Assembly: GCF_030145185.1 (NCBI RefSeq)
Contig: NZ_JAQYWB010000002.1
Coordinates: forward strand, 1 to 64,000
Reading direction: 5' to 3'
Origin: Desulfoluna sp.
GTDB lineage: Bacteria; Desulfobacterota; Desulfobacteria; Desulfobacterales; Desulfolunaceae
DNA: 64,000 nucleotides
Part shown: piece after piece, positions 52,343 through 61,555 of the stretch
Position numbering within the stretch: position 1 is the first letter of the stretch
Layout: each line of letters starts with the position of its first letter
Program-made: the position numbers and the translations under genes
The notes under the pieces: model-generated
Seen by the model: the letters and a program-made list of their open reading frames with translations, nothing else
What the model was told of the DNA's origin: nothing
The model's database searches: none

Positions 52343-53680
52343 ATGAATCGAAAAATACATGCCCTCTTGTATAGCGCCGTGGCACTGTTCACCGCGGCCA
52401 TCCCCATGGCCTCAGCAGGAGTCCACACCACCCCCCAGCAGCTTGCCACCCTCAAGGTCCTCGACCTGGGCACGGCAAAAGTGCTGGCTGTCACCGGCAA
52501 CCCTTCCCTCCTGGCGATGAAGGAGCGGATTGAGCAGGCCCGGCAACAGGTCAGGCAGGAAAAAGCCGCCTGGCTTCCCAGCCTCGACGCCGAAACCTCC
52601 CTCACTCGGGAAGATAACTCAACAAGCTCAGGGGGGGATGACGCGTACGAAGCCTATAAGACATCGCTGATCGCAACGCTTACCCTGTTTGATGGGTTCA
52701 ACAGAACCCATGCGCTGGACTCTGCCACCCAAGGCGAGAGCGTCTCCTTTGAGGAGGAAAAGGACGCTCGCCGCCTGCTGCTTTTCAATGTGGCTCAGAG
52801 CTACTACAGCCTCCAGAGTGCCGCCGCGGATATCGCCATCGCACGCTCAGACAGGGCTTACAACGCCAGACAGCTGACCGAAGCCGAGGCCCGCCACAAC
52901 GTGGGGGCCGGCTCCTTGAGTGATGTCCTCAACTTCAAAATCCAAGTCAACACAGCCTCAGCCACACTCATGGATGTGGAGAAGACCTACGCCATCGCTC
53001 TCACCGGCCTGGCCACGCTCATGGGCGTCGAGAAAACCGCCTTCCAAGAAGGGATGAGCCTGACACCCCTTCAGGAAAGCGGCGACTGGAACAACCACAC
53101 CCTTGTAAGGGAAGAGCTGGTTCGCATCGCCCTGGTCCATCGCCCAGACCTGGCCCAAAACCACTACGTGCTGGAACAGACCACCAGCGCCATCGGCATT
53201 GCCCGCGCCGACTACTACCCCACGGTCAGTCTCTCGGGCATCGTCTCTGGAGCCCGGAATGGGAGTGCCGCCTATGACTCGGATGACCAGGGAAATAGCA
53301 TAGCGATAACGATGGCAATCAATCTCTTTGCTGGCGGAGAGACCCGGGCAAAGGTGGCAAAAGCCGAGGCAACACGCAGAGAAGCCCTCTACACCCTTCA
53401 AGACCTCAGACTCACGGTGAGGCAAGAGGTAAGCGACGCCTTGGAAGAGTTTAAGACAGCCCTCAAGCAGGTGGCACTACAGGTCGAAACCGTCACCCTC
53501 ACCCGCCAAAATCGAGACCTGGTGGAGCAGGAGTACCGGGCAGGGCTGACAAGCGTGGTGCAACTCAATGAAGCCCAGAACAATCTGGTCAGCGCCCAGG
53601 GCAACCTGGTGACGGCCCGAGTGACCCTCCATACCGCGTGGGAGACCATCCAAAAGGTGACAGCTTCAAACCTGATCTGA
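52343..53680 (+). CDS. TolC-family outer-membrane efflux protein
   Basis: 445 residues with a signal peptide (MNRKIHALLYSAVALFTAAIPMASA). Two outer-membrane efflux repeats: VLAVTGNPSLLAMKERIEQARQQVRQEKAAWLPSLD and the second from about residue 240 (HRPDLAQNHYVLEQTTSAIGIARADYYPTVSL), with the EYRAGLTSVVQLNEAQNNLVSAQGNLV helix near the end. Channel of the same efflux system; six bases after the pump stop, with AAAGGA. Confidence 0.93.
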   Translation: MNRKIHALLYSAVALFTAAIPMASAGVHTTPQQLATLKVLDLGTAKVLAVTGNPSLLAMKERIEQARQQVRQEKAAWLPSLDAETSLTREDNSTSSGGDDAYEAYKTSLIATLTLFDGFNRTHALDSATQGESVSFEEEKDARRLLLFNVAQSYYSLQSAAADIAIARSDRAYNARQLTEAEARHNVGAGSLSDVLNFKIQVNTASATLMDVEKTYAIALTGLATLMGVEKTAFQEGMSLTPLQESGDWNNHTLVREELVRIALVHRPDLAQNHYVLEQTTSAIGIARADYYPTVSLSGIVSGARNGSAAYDSDDQGNSIAITMAINLFAGGETRAKVAKAEATRREALYTLQDLRLTVRQEVSDALEEFKTALKQVALQVETVTLTRQNRDLVEQEYRAGLTSVVQLNEAQNNLVSAQGNLVTARVTLHTAWETIQKVTASNLI

Positions 53681-53727
53681 TAAGAACAAGGCTTAAATAA
53701 ATACATCACATCAAAGAGACCCATAAA

Positions 53728-54417
53728 ATGAAGCAGCCCCATTTGCGCATTCTGATCATTGAAGACAACCGGGACATTGCCGAAAACATCGGCGACTATT
53801 TTGAAACCCGCGGCCATGTCTCCGATTTTGCCATGGACGGCATCACCGGCCTTCACCTGGCCCTCACCGGGGAGTACGACGTGATCGTCCTGGACCTGAT
53901 GCTTCCCGGGATGGACGGGCTGACCCTCTGCACGAAACTCCGGCAGGAAGGCGGGAAAACAACGCCCGTCCTCATGCTCACCGCCCGGGACACCCTGGAC
54001 GATAAGCTGGCCGGGTTTCACACCGGGGCCGATGACTATCTGGTGAAGCCCTTCGCCTTGGAAGAGTTGGCCGCACGCGTTCAGGCCCTCACACGACGGC
54101 TAAGCAGATCCGAGGGCTCCCTGCTTCAGGTCGGGAATCTCACCCTGGACACGGCCACCCTCAAGGTGCACCGCCAGGGCCAGAATATCGAGCTGAACAA
54201 CACCTGCCTCACTCTTTTGAAAATTCTTTTGCACGCATCGCCCCAAGTGGTCACCCGCAATGAACTGGAACGCGCCCTCTGGGGAGACACCCCACCGGGG
54301 AGCGATGCCCTGAGAACCCACATGTACACCCTGCGCAATAAAATCGACAAACCCTTTGCAAGCCCGCTGATTCATACTCTCCACGGTATCGGCTTTCGAA
54401 TGGAGGAGGCGTCATGA
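53728..54417 (+). CDS. OmpR/PhoB-family response regulator
   Basis: 229 residues. Receiver domain (about 6-120): LIIEDNRDIAENIGDYF acidic pocket, phospho-Asp in VLDLMLPGMDG (near residue 54), MLTARDTLDDK and the Lys in YLVKPF. C-terminal winged helix (about 133-227): LHASPQVVTRNELERALWG and RTHMYTLRNKIDKPF. Partner of the histidine kinase that follows (ATGA overlap). It probably binds the 11-bp repeats at the head of the operon. Confidence 0.95.
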   Translation: MKQPHLRILIIEDNRDIAENIGDYFETRGHVSDFAMDGITGLHLALTGEYDVIVLDLMLPGMDGLTLCTKLRQEGGKTTPVLMLTARDTLDDKLAGFHTGADDYLVKPFALEELAARVQALTRRLSRSEGSLLQVGNLTLDTATLKVHRQGQNIELNNTCLTLLKILLHASPQVVTRNELERALWGDTPPGSDALRTHMYTLRNKIDKPFASPLIHTLHGIGFRMEEAS

Positions 54418-55739
54418 CCCCTGGCCAAGGCCCTCCCATGGAATTCAAGCCGCCTTTTTTCAAAACCCATGCGTTTCGAGTCTTTATCTCTTTTGTCCTC
54501 TTCGGCTCCCTGCTGACCCTGGGCTATGGATGGGCTGTCTCCGACCAGATGCGTCGCATGCATAATAAAATGGAGGACTTTCGGGTCAAGGAAGAGGTCA
54601 AAAACTATCTGGACACGTATGCCCGACAAGAAGAGCCTCTCCTGACCCGAAGTCTTTTCCTTAACATCTATGACGACATCAACGAGGTACCCACCGACTT
54701 TCGGGTGGCCATTCAAAGCCTGCCCGACGGAAACTATTTTTCAAGCGGTTCCGAGGGTATCGGTGGCCCGAAGTTGTACCGGTACCTCATCCGCAGTCTT
54801 CCCGACAAAAACAAGACACTCTACTTCATCATGGATGACGGGGGATTTCAGGAACGGTTCGGTCTTCGTGAAAAAGTGTCCCGTGTGTTTCTCTATGGGT
54901 TCTTTCTGGCCACCGTCTTGAGCTTCATCGCGGGCCTGGCCAACGCCCACCTGCTTATCCATCCCATGTCCCGCCTGCTCGAACAGGTCAGCCGGTCCCG
55001 GCCCGATGATTTGCCGGTGGGGTTTGCCAAGGACTACGCCCATGACGAGGTGGGCTCTCTTGCCCGCGCCCTGGACCAAACCAACAAACGCATTCGGACC
55101 TTTATCGAACGGGAACAGCAGTTCACCCGGGATGCCAGCCATGAACTTCGGACCCCCGTCACCGTCATCAAAGGGGCCGTGGAGCTCCTGAACCAGCTGC
55201 CCGAGCAGGACATGCAAAAAATCCAACGGCCCTTAAAACGCATCGAGCGCTCCGTCACCGAAATGGAACACCTCATCGAGAGCCTGCTGCAAAAGGCGCG
55301 AGAAGAAAACGCCCCCGGCAACGCCTCATGTGTGGCCCGCCCCCTGGTGGAACAGGCCATCCAGGAGAGCCGTTACCTCGTGGAGGGAAAGGCGATCACC
55401 CTCGCCTTTGAGTGCACCGGCACCCCAGCCTTGACGATGTCAGGCTCCGATTTTAAAATGGCCGTCTCCAACCTGATCCGCAACGCCTGCGCCTATACCC
55501 ACTCAGGCACCGTCATCATCCGCCTTTCCGAAACATTCATCGAGGTGGAAGACACCGGCCCGGGAATCGACCCGGCCATCATCGACCAGATCACGGACCC
55601 GTTCGTCAAAGGGACATCAAGCCAGGGACACGGCATCGGCCTGTCCATCGTCAAACGGGTTTGCGATCAATCCAACGGGCACCTTGCCATCACCTCCCAG
55701 AGCAGCGGCACCCGGATCCGCATCACCTTTTCACACTGA
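54414..55739 (+). CDS. Sensor histidine kinase
   Basis: 441 residues. TM1 at about 22-42 (FISFVLFGSLLTLGYGWAV), a periplasmic sensor region of about 110 residues, TM2 at about 158-182 (VFLYGFFLATVLSFIAGLANAHLLI), HAMP-like linker, DHp with the phospho-His in FTRDASHELRTPVTVIKGAVELL (near residue 243), and a catalytic domain with NLIRNACAYTH (N box), DTGPGID and GHGIGLSIVKRV. It senses an unknown signal, probably related to the pump substrate or envelope stress, and phosphorylates the coupled regulator. Confidence 0.94.
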   Translation: MTPGQGPPMEFKPPFFKTHAFRVFISFVLFGSLLTLGYGWAVSDQMRRMHNKMEDFRVKEEVKNYLDTYARQEEPLLTRSLFLNIYDDINEVPTDFRVAIQSLPDGNYFSSGSEGIGGPKLYRYLIRSLPDKNKTLYFIMDDGGFQERFGLREKVSRVFLYGFFLATVLSFIAGLANAHLLIHPMSRLLEQVSRSRPDDLPVGFAKDYAHDEVGSLARALDQTNKRIRTFIEREQQFTRDASHELRTPVTVIKGAVELLNQLPEQDMQKIQRPLKRIERSVTEMEHLIESLLQKAREENAPGNASCVARPLVEQAIQESRYLVEGKAITLAFECTGTPALTMSGSDFKMAVSNLIRNACAYTHSGTVIIRLSETFIEVEDTGPGIDPAIIDQITDPFVKGTSSQGHGIGLSIVKRVCDQSNGHLAITSQSSGTRIRITFSH

Positions 55740-55757
55740 GTCACGTGGTATTGAGCA

Positions 55758-55892
55758 CCTCCACGGCGGGCCTACCGGGGGCTAAACTTTTGCCTGATTT
55801 TATAAAGACGGGTTTAACAAAAAGGCCTTAAATATATATTTCAGATTTACATCGGCCCAAATGCGGATGTGATTTGGCCCGAGGAACGAAGG
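55758..55892. repeat. Degenerate family B and family A repeat pieces
   Basis: 55758-55815 has CTCCACGGCGGGCCTACCGG, GGGCTAAACTTTTG and GACGGGTTTAACAAA (family B, diverged). 55858-55892 has AAATGCGGATGTGATTTGGC and CGAGGAACGAAGGCC, the complement of the variable arm seen at 9065-9115 and 14315-14360. Confidence 0.6.
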
Positions 55893-55929
55893 CCAAGAGT
55901 CTCAGCGAGACTGGAAAGCAGGGACGGCC

Positions 55930-56517
55930 CTATGTTTCAAACAAATACCCCAGCCAGACATCATCGCCCCCCCGTGCCGAGGGGGAACGGGACATGGAAA
56001 GACAGATCAACCCGGCGCTTTTCGCCATTCTTCTGAATGCGGAATCCTGCCAATAATAGAAGGTGCGATGATCTTTGTCTTTGGCGGAACCCACCCCCTC
56101 CTTAATGGAGACATAGAGACGGCCACCGGGGGCCAGGGCGCTGGCGAGCCGGGAAAGAATTTCCGGGAGGGCGGCGTGGGGAAGATGGACCAGGACACCG
56201 GAGACCAGAAGGCCGTCCCAGGGCTGAGAAAGCAACTCAGTGGACCGGATGTCTCCGAGGGTCACAGGACACCCGGAATGCCTTTCCGCCAGAGCGGCCA
56301 GGGCGGAAGACGGCTCCAGTCCATGGGGAAAAAAACCTTTATTTTTCAGCCAGAGCAGGTCACGGCCGGAGCCGCAGCCCAGATCAAGGACACGGGCCCC
56401 GGGTTGAAGTGCTTGCGCCAGGGGGGCCAAAAAGGGGGTGGGGTCGATATGAACCGTGGCGTCAAAAAATAGTTTCGCCTCCGACTCGTAGTACGCGCTT
56501 GTTCTCTCCTTCATCAT
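55930..56517 (-). CDS. Class I SAM-dependent methyltransferase
   Basis: 195 residues. Motif I VLDLGCGSGRDLLWLKNKGF near residue 42, motif II acid in HGLEPSSALAALAERH, DIRSTELLSQPWDGLLVSGVLVHLPHAALPEILSRLASALAPGGRLYVSIKEG. It resembles tellurite-resistance/UbiE-like small-molecule methyltransferases; the target is unknown. Two adjacent ATGs (56517, 56514) follow AAAGG. Convergent with the histidine kinase. Confidence 0.82.
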   Translation of the reverse strand: MMKERTSAYYESEAKLFFDATVHIDPTPFLAPLAQALQPGARVLDLGCGSGRDLLWLKNKGFFPHGLEPSSALAALAERHSGCPVTLGDIRSTELLSQPWDGLLVSGVLVHLPHAALPEILSRLASALAPGGRLYVSIKEGVGSAKDKDHRTFYYWQDSAFRRMAKSAGLICLSMSRSPSARGGDDVWLGYLFET

Positions 56518-57814
56518 CCGTACCTTTCAGTATGACTCATTCACCATGAATATGGCTTTATTAACAAAACAGGGCGTGCAAACGAAAGGCTCTCCTCAGG
56601 ACCCGTTGTCTTCGTCAGACATCAGGGGTCAAGGGCCACACTCACGTCACCCCTATCCCGAATATTTCATGAGAAAACAATCAGGACTAAGGAATAAATC
56701 GTAATGACAGTTCTTTGCCGTCATATTTTCAGTCGTTTCAAAAATGCAAAATGTAATTCACGGTATTCTGTTTGATTTTCTCACCCTTCGGACTAAATCC
56801 TCTCTCCAATTCAGCGGTCATCGACACCTCCCTCCCGTTTGGCGTCCCAGCACGCATCGAGAAATGTACATGATTAAACAAATGAACGCTCATTAAACCT
56901 TTTTGTTTCTGATAACGGCATCGGTGTTTAAATTCATACGATCCCGTCTATATATTTTTAGTACATAAATCAAGTGGTTTAAGGAGAAGACTAACTAAAT
57001 CATTCTCATCATTTTTTTGAACCGCTTTTTTGAAACAATCCTTCGTTTATATTTTTACTGTTCAAAGATAAATCGCCCTGCGCCCAAGAGAACCCCCAAC
57101 CTACCAGGCCAGAGGGGGACGGGACAGGCGCCGCAACCCCCTTAAATTTTACAGTCAAAAAATGATAAACAAACGTTCATTCATTTTTAATATAGCCTTC
57201 TTTCTTGTTGATCGATGGCCTCTCTCATTGCGCCATGACCCGATCCGCCCGAGCCAACGCTCTAAGATTGAGGACATTACACATCAAAAGAACGCGCGGA
57301 GAGAGGGGCCGTTTATCATCAACCCTGCATAACCGAACAATCGTTTATCTCTATTTTTCTAAGAAAACCGGACAACAACGGCTGCTGATGTAGGGCCGCA
57401 TCCACCCTGACCACGAAAAAAAGTCAGGCCCGCCCCACGCGCTGAAATCGACGGATCCCTGCGGCGGCACCGAAGAGTGACACCCCACCTGCCCCCCTTT
57501 AAAAATTAAGGAAAATTGGTACGCAACCATGGTCATAAAATAAAGTAAAGAGGCAGGGGCCACTCTATGCCGGGAGACCCTATTTGTAGTTATATCAATC
57601 AAAATATTCACAAGTGAAAAATCGGTAATCAAAGTCAAACAGTACGGTACTTAGCTGCCTAACTAAAGTTATGAATTTACCTGTCGATGTGGCTTTCAAA
57701 CCCTGGAATTAGGTTGGGTTGCAAACCAACCGTCACATGTAAAGCACCTATAACGCTTGATGTTCCCTGAAGTTGCGTTCAGAGGTGCATCCACGGCAAG
57801 GAGACGTCATTGAG
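56518..57814. other. Long AT-richer gene-free region upstream of the OmpP1/FadL gene
   Basis: About 1.3 kb with no convincing gene on either strand and no family A or B repeat. AT content is well above the genes. It contains two TetR-operator-like elements sharing CGTTCATT or its complement: AATGAACGCTCATT (56881-56894) and AAACGTTCATTCATT (57171-57185). A short inverted repeat GGTTGG...CCAACC lies at 57711-57730. It may be an extended regulatory region, a decayed gene, or hold a small RNA. Confidence 0.5.
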
Positions 57815-59032
57815 ATGAAAAAAAACATCGCGGCCATTTTAGCCATCGTCACGGGGGTCGTCTTCGCCTCCCCCGCCAGCGCGACCCTCATCGAAAACAA
57901 CACCAACTTAAGCGCGGACTGGACCCGCATGCCGGCCCGGGTCGCCGCCACCGACTCCGTGGACACCGTCCTCTACAACCCGGCGGGCACCATCCGCCTG
58001 GGCGAGGGCACCTACATCATGGCGGGAAACCAGATCCTTCCCAAGGCATACAGCCACACCAAAGACGGGGTAAAACACGAGACCACCACCCTCACCACCG
58101 TTGTGCCTGATTTTTTTGTCTTGAAGAACGGAAAAAAATGGAGTGGATTTACAGGATTTGGGGTCATCGGGGGCGGAGGATCGCTGGAGTATGACAACGG
58201 AATACTCAACAAAGAGATGGGGATCACCACTAAGCAGGTGGCCGATCTTCTATCGAAACATCCCGTAGGCGCCGCCGTGACGGAAGAGGTGGCCTCGGCC
58301 TGGATCGGGGCCTACGTGGGCGGCGCCTATGCCGTGAGCGACACCCTCTCTCTCTCGCTGACCGGCCGACTGGTCTACGGCACCAACACGTACGAAATCG
58401 ACGGCGGAAAAGTCCTGGACTATGAAAAAACCGGCACCGGCTTCGCCCCCATCATCGGGGTCAACTACACCCCCAGCCCGGTCCTCAACATCGGCTTTCG
58501 CCACGAGTTCCGCACCCGGGTAGAGTGGGACGTGGACAAAATCGATGGAACAGCGGCACCTGTCTTATCACAATCCCCAACGTTTGGAGCCAAAGGCGAC
58601 ACCTCCCGCAAGGACTTCCCCGCCATGACCGCCCTGGGCGCCTCCTGGAAAGCCACCGAAGCCCTCACCCTGGCCACGGACATCAGCTACGCCTGGCATG
58701 ATGACATCGACTGGGAGGGGGTGGAAAAAGGGCTCGACAACGGAGTAGAGTTCGCCCTGGCCGGAGAGTACGCCCTCACCCCCACCCTCAAGGTGAGCAC
58801 GGGCTACTCCTACTCCAACGCCGGACAGGACAAAGAGAAATACTCCACCGCCATCTCCAAGAACGTCTACCACGGCCTCTCCGCAGGCTTTATGATCGAG
58901 CCGAAGCCGGGCCTTAAATTCAACGTCGGCGCCACCAAGCTCTTCTACGAAAAAGACACCGACAGCCACGGCATCACCTATGAAAAGGACCTCTGGATCA
59001 TCGGTACCAGCGTGCAGTATAAATTTAATTAA
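57815..59032 (+). CDS. OmpP1/FadL-family outer-membrane transporter
   Basis: 405 residues from ATG 57815 (AAGGAGACGTC upstream). Signal peptide (MKKNIAAILAIVTGVVFASPASA), then the OmpP1/FadL pattern: an N-terminal region with DWTRMPARVAATDSVDTVLYNPAGTIRLGEGTY, AYVGGAYAVSDTLSLSLTGRLVYG, alternating beta-strands and a C-terminal strand WIIGTSVQYKFN ending in an aromatic residue followed by Asn. FadL-type barrels import long-chain fatty acids or other hydrophobic compounds. The two TetR-like motifs upstream would suit fatty-acid control, which is inference. Confidence 0.88.
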   Translation: MKKNIAAILAIVTGVVFASPASATLIENNTNLSADWTRMPARVAATDSVDTVLYNPAGTIRLGEGTYIMAGNQILPKAYSHTKDGVKHETTTLTTVVPDFFVLKNGKKWSGFTGFGVIGGGGSLEYDNGILNKEMGITTKQVADLLSKHPVGAAVTEEVASAWIGAYVGGAYAVSDTLSLSLTGRLVYGTNTYEIDGGKVLDYEKTGTGFAPIIGVNYTPSPVLNIGFRHEFRTRVEWDVDKIDGTAAPVLSQSPTFGAKGDTSRKDFPAMTALGASWKATEALTLATDISYAWHDDIDWEGVEKGLDNGVEFALAGEYALTPTLKVSTGYSYSNAGQDKEKYSTAISKNVYHGLSAGFMIEPKPGLKFNVGATKLFYEKDTDSHGITYEKDLWIIGTSVQYKFN

Positions 59033-59076
59033 AGCTGGCCTGCAGCGACAGGGTGGTCATCAAAAAAATGCCCCTA

Positions 59077-59122
59077 AAAACAAAAAGCCCTGTCTGATCC
59101 CAACGGATCACTCAGGGCTTTG
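59077..59122 (+). terminator. Hairpin terminator after the OmpP1/FadL gene
   Basis: AAAGCCCTG / CAGGGCTTT arms with a loop holding GATCCCAACGGATC, a second inner stem. The right arm ends in TTTGG, so the T-run is short. Confidence 0.6.
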
Positions 59123-59215
59123 GCATGAAACGAACAGAATGCGTCGTTTGGGTTGGTGGGAACAAATAATGATACCGTGGCTTGCCGGAATACCGCTGGG
59201 ATTTGACCCGAGGAA

Positions 59216-59290
59216 TCCGCCTACGCAAAAGCCTCCGGCGTGACAAGTCCGCCTAAGCAAAAGCCTCCGGCGTGACACGTCCGCCTACGC
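59216..59290. repeat. 32-bp tandem repeat, 2.3 copies
   Basis: Unit TCCGCCTACGCAAAAGCCTC continuing CGGCGTGACAAG. Copy 1 is 59216-59247, copy 2 is 59248-59279 with two or three changes, and a partial third copy ends at 59290. The GCCTCCGGCG core is that of the dispersed repeats. Confidence 0.85.
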
Positions 59291-59389
59291 CCATGTTCAT
59301 GCGTCACCGTTCGACCGACATCAATGGGCTTCGGCGCGACAAGCGATCCGTCTTCGCCTGCGGCTACGCCGTGACATGGGGGCAAAGCG

Positions 59390-59613
59390 CATTTGCAACC
59401 TGCTTTCAAGGTGGCACACCTTGCCGCCGGAATTAATCCGGTTCATGTCTACCCATGAGTTGATACGGAAGCACCGGTAACTTATGCGCTTGCGACACAC
59501 GAGGCACCCCCTCACCCTTCACGCGAATGCGGAGGCGGGGTGCCGCAAGTACCGATAGCCGGGGAGCATTCGCAAACCCGCTTTCAAGGTGGCATCACCT
59601 TGCCGCCGGAGGC
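59390..59613. repeat. Dispersed intergenic repeat, family A (full-length copy)
   Basis: AGCGCATTTGCAACCTGCTT, CAAGGTGGCACACCTTGCCG, CCGGAATTAATCCGG, GAGTTGATACGGAAGCACCG, TTCACGCGAATGCGG, GCATTCGCAAACCCGCTTTC and TCACCTTGCCGCCGGAGGC. The left flank (59330-59380) shares TCTTCGCCTGCGGCTACGCC with 4740 and 32080. Confidence 0.85.
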
Positions 59614-59660
59614 ATTGCTTTTTGTTCTTTTATTTTTTCCTGCAACCTTACCCCTCGGCG

Positions 59661-60542
59661 TCACTCGGGGGGACGGGTCTTCCACCGGTTGTGCACCCAG
59701 AACCACTGCTCCGGAAATTTGAGGATCATCTTCTCTATGGCGTAGCTGAAGTTCTGGGTGTTGGTCTGGACATCGGCCTCAAAATCACCCGTGTTGACAA
59801 GGGGGATCTCCGGGCCGAACTCCCCGCGGACAAACCGGCCGTCCCGGGCCACGAAATAGGGAATCACGGGGGCGCCGGTGGACAAAGCCAATTGGGCGAT
59901 CCCATTGTTGGCGCTGGCTTTCTTACCAAACATGTCGACAAAGACACTCTGATGAGGCTTGGGGGCGTTCTGGTCACTTAAAAGCCCCACGGCGTTGCCC
60001 TCGCTGAGTTCCTGAAGGATGCCTTTCACGGCTTTTTTGGTCGGGTACATGCGGCAGCCGAAGCGCTCTCGCATCTCCTGGATAAACCGATCCATGGGCT
60101 TAAAATCCAAGGGGCGGTAAACCGCCGAGATCTGAAACCCGGTGATGCCCATGGAGGTGGGGAGAAACTCCCAGTTCCCCATATGGCAGGTCAGCACCAG
60201 CACCCCTTTGCCTTTTTTTTGAGCCGCAGCCAGATGGTACACCCCGTAAAGGCGAAACCGCGCCTTGATCTCCTGCCAGCCCCAGCGCAGACTGCGCCCC
60301 ATTTCAAAGGGAACCAGGGCGATGTGATCAAAGGCCTGCCGACTGAGGCGTTCAATCTCCTGGCGGGACTTCTCCCGGCCAAAGACGAGGGTCATGTTGT
60401 CTATCGCCACCTGACGATGACGCGCATCACGACGATACCAGAGACCACCGATGGCATGGGCCATCCGCACGGCCTGCCGCTCCGGGATCAAGCCCAACAG
60501 CAGAAAAAACAATCGAATCATTTTGTACGCCAGACATTCCAT
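59661..60542 (-). CDS. Lysophospholipid/lipid A acyltransferase (LpxL/HtrB-like)
   Basis: About 293 residues from ATG 60542. Adds a secondary acyl chain to Kdo-lipid A or a related lipid at the inner membrane. The catalytic HxxxxE motif is intact in LVLTCHMGNWEFLPTSMG (His near residue 130), with the AVYRPLDFKPMDRFIQEMRERFG and LLSDQNAPKPHQSVFVDMFGKKA segments of the family. The N-terminal helix (MIRLFFLLLGLIPERQAVRM) anchors it. Starts at 60578 or 60521 are also possible; 60542 has GGAGGGG upstream. Confidence 0.9.
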   Translation of the reverse strand: MECLAYKMIRLFFLLLGLIPERQAVRMAHAIGGLWYRRDARHRQVAIDNMTLVFGREKSRQEIERLSRQAFDHIALVPFEMGRSLRWGWQEIKARFRLYGVYHLAAAQKKGKGVLVLTCHMGNWEFLPTSMGITGFQISAVYRPLDFKPMDRFIQEMRERFGCRMYPTKKAVKGILQELSEGNAVGLLSDQNAPKPHQSVFVDMFGKKASANNGIAQLALSTGAPVIPYFVARDGRFVRGEFGPEIPLVNTGDFEADVQTNTQNFSYAIEKMILKFPEQWFWVHNRWKTRPPE

Positions 60543-60673
60543 ACCCTGCGTCCACCCCTCCCTCTTCCACGAATTCATATCATCGGGTCACTCTTCAGCT
60601 TGTGCCTTCTATGGTTAAAGTTCGGGGCAAAAACGTGCCTTGGGCTTTAGATTTACCCAAGATTATAATTCAA

Positions 60674-60731
60674 GACCTGTTTATCTAACTGTTCAAAAGT
60701 TTGGCCTCCGGCGGTTCTGACGGGGGCCAAC
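60674..60731. repeat. Dispersed intergenic repeat, family B
   Basis: AGACCTGTTTATCTAACTG, TTCAAAAGTTTGGCCTCCGG and CGGTTCTGACGGGGGCCAA. Same order as 4716 and 9150. The following 60732-60964 shows no gene or other signal. Confidence 0.75.
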
Positions 60732-60964
60732 CAAGTGACCTCGCCCCTTCCTTTTTTTAAAAAGGCGCGTTCAACCACAGAGAGGGCACTATACGTGTGG
60801 ATCCGGGGTTTTGCAATGGGAAAACCGTTCAGAGGAATTCTGGAAAAACAAGGAAAAGCATGAAGGGAGACGCTGTTTCCACGGGATGTCTTAGACAGAC
60901 AAACCTCGTGGAAACACGCCTGGTGGGTGAGGCAAATCCATGGACCACCTCACCGGCACATCAT

Positions 60965-61555
60965 TTAAGACCTCATCCCTATGGGCGAGTCGAGAATCTC
61001 TTTCCAGATGACCGCCTCTTTAAGACGCCGCCGCCGTTTTCGTTGACCACGGCACCTGTCCTCCGGCACCTCAGAGGGCCCCACACGTTTGCGGGTGACG
61101 CAGGGTGCGGCCTCCGATTCCCCGGGAAGGTCCCAAAGGGAGGGGGTCTCGTCCACAGCATCCCACCGTTCCTGGGAAGACGGACTCTCATCCGTCACCT
61201 CCCACCGTTCATGGAGAGAGGGTCGTTCCTCTTCTGCCTCCCAGCGATTACGGGGCGCATCAGGAAGATCGCTATCCGTTTCGCAGAGAACCTCTGAACG
61301 AGGTACATCCGCCCCCCGAAGCTCCTCCCAGGGGTCATCATCCATAAGGATCTCTGCGTCCGTACCTGAAGCTTCCCGCTCCGCCTCGAGCCTGGCCTTC
61401 TCCATCTCCTGCTTCATCTGCTGGATCACGTTGCCCATTTTATTTTTCAGGGCTCCGCCCCCTTCCGAATTCACGGCAGAGAGAACCTTCCTCATGATGG
61501 AGCGAAAGATCAGGTAGATCACAAAAAGCGTGATCAGAAACTTCAGGCCACTCAT
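60965..61555 (-). CDS. Membrane-anchored protein with acidic 13-residue repeats, downstream of floA
   Basis: 196 residues, no family recognised. One N-terminal membrane helix (LKFLITLFVIYLIFRSIM), a short coiled coil (GNVIQQMKQEMEKARLEAER), then an acidic part with three consecutive repeats of about 13 residues (RWEAEEERPSLHE, RWEVTDESPSSQE, RWDAVDETPSLWD; about residues 103-141) and a very basic end (RCRGQRKRRRRLKEAVIWKE). The start overlaps the floA stop by one base (TGATG), so it is translationally coupled to floA and is likely a partner. Function unknown. Confidence 0.72.
   Translation of the reverse strand: MSGLKFLITLFVIYLIFRSIMRKVLSAVNSEGGGALKNKMGNVIQQMKQEMEKARLEAEREASGTDAEILMDDDPWEELRGADVPRSEVLCETDSDLPDAPRNRWEAEEERPSLHERWEVTDESPSSQERWDAVDETPSLWDLPGESEAAPCVTRKRVGPSEVPEDRCRGQRKRRRRLKEAVIWKEILDSPIGMRS

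Noticed and set aside
57205-57393. 62-codon frame in the gene desert
   Set aside because: No ribosome binding site, arginine-rich low-complexity composition and no family pattern.
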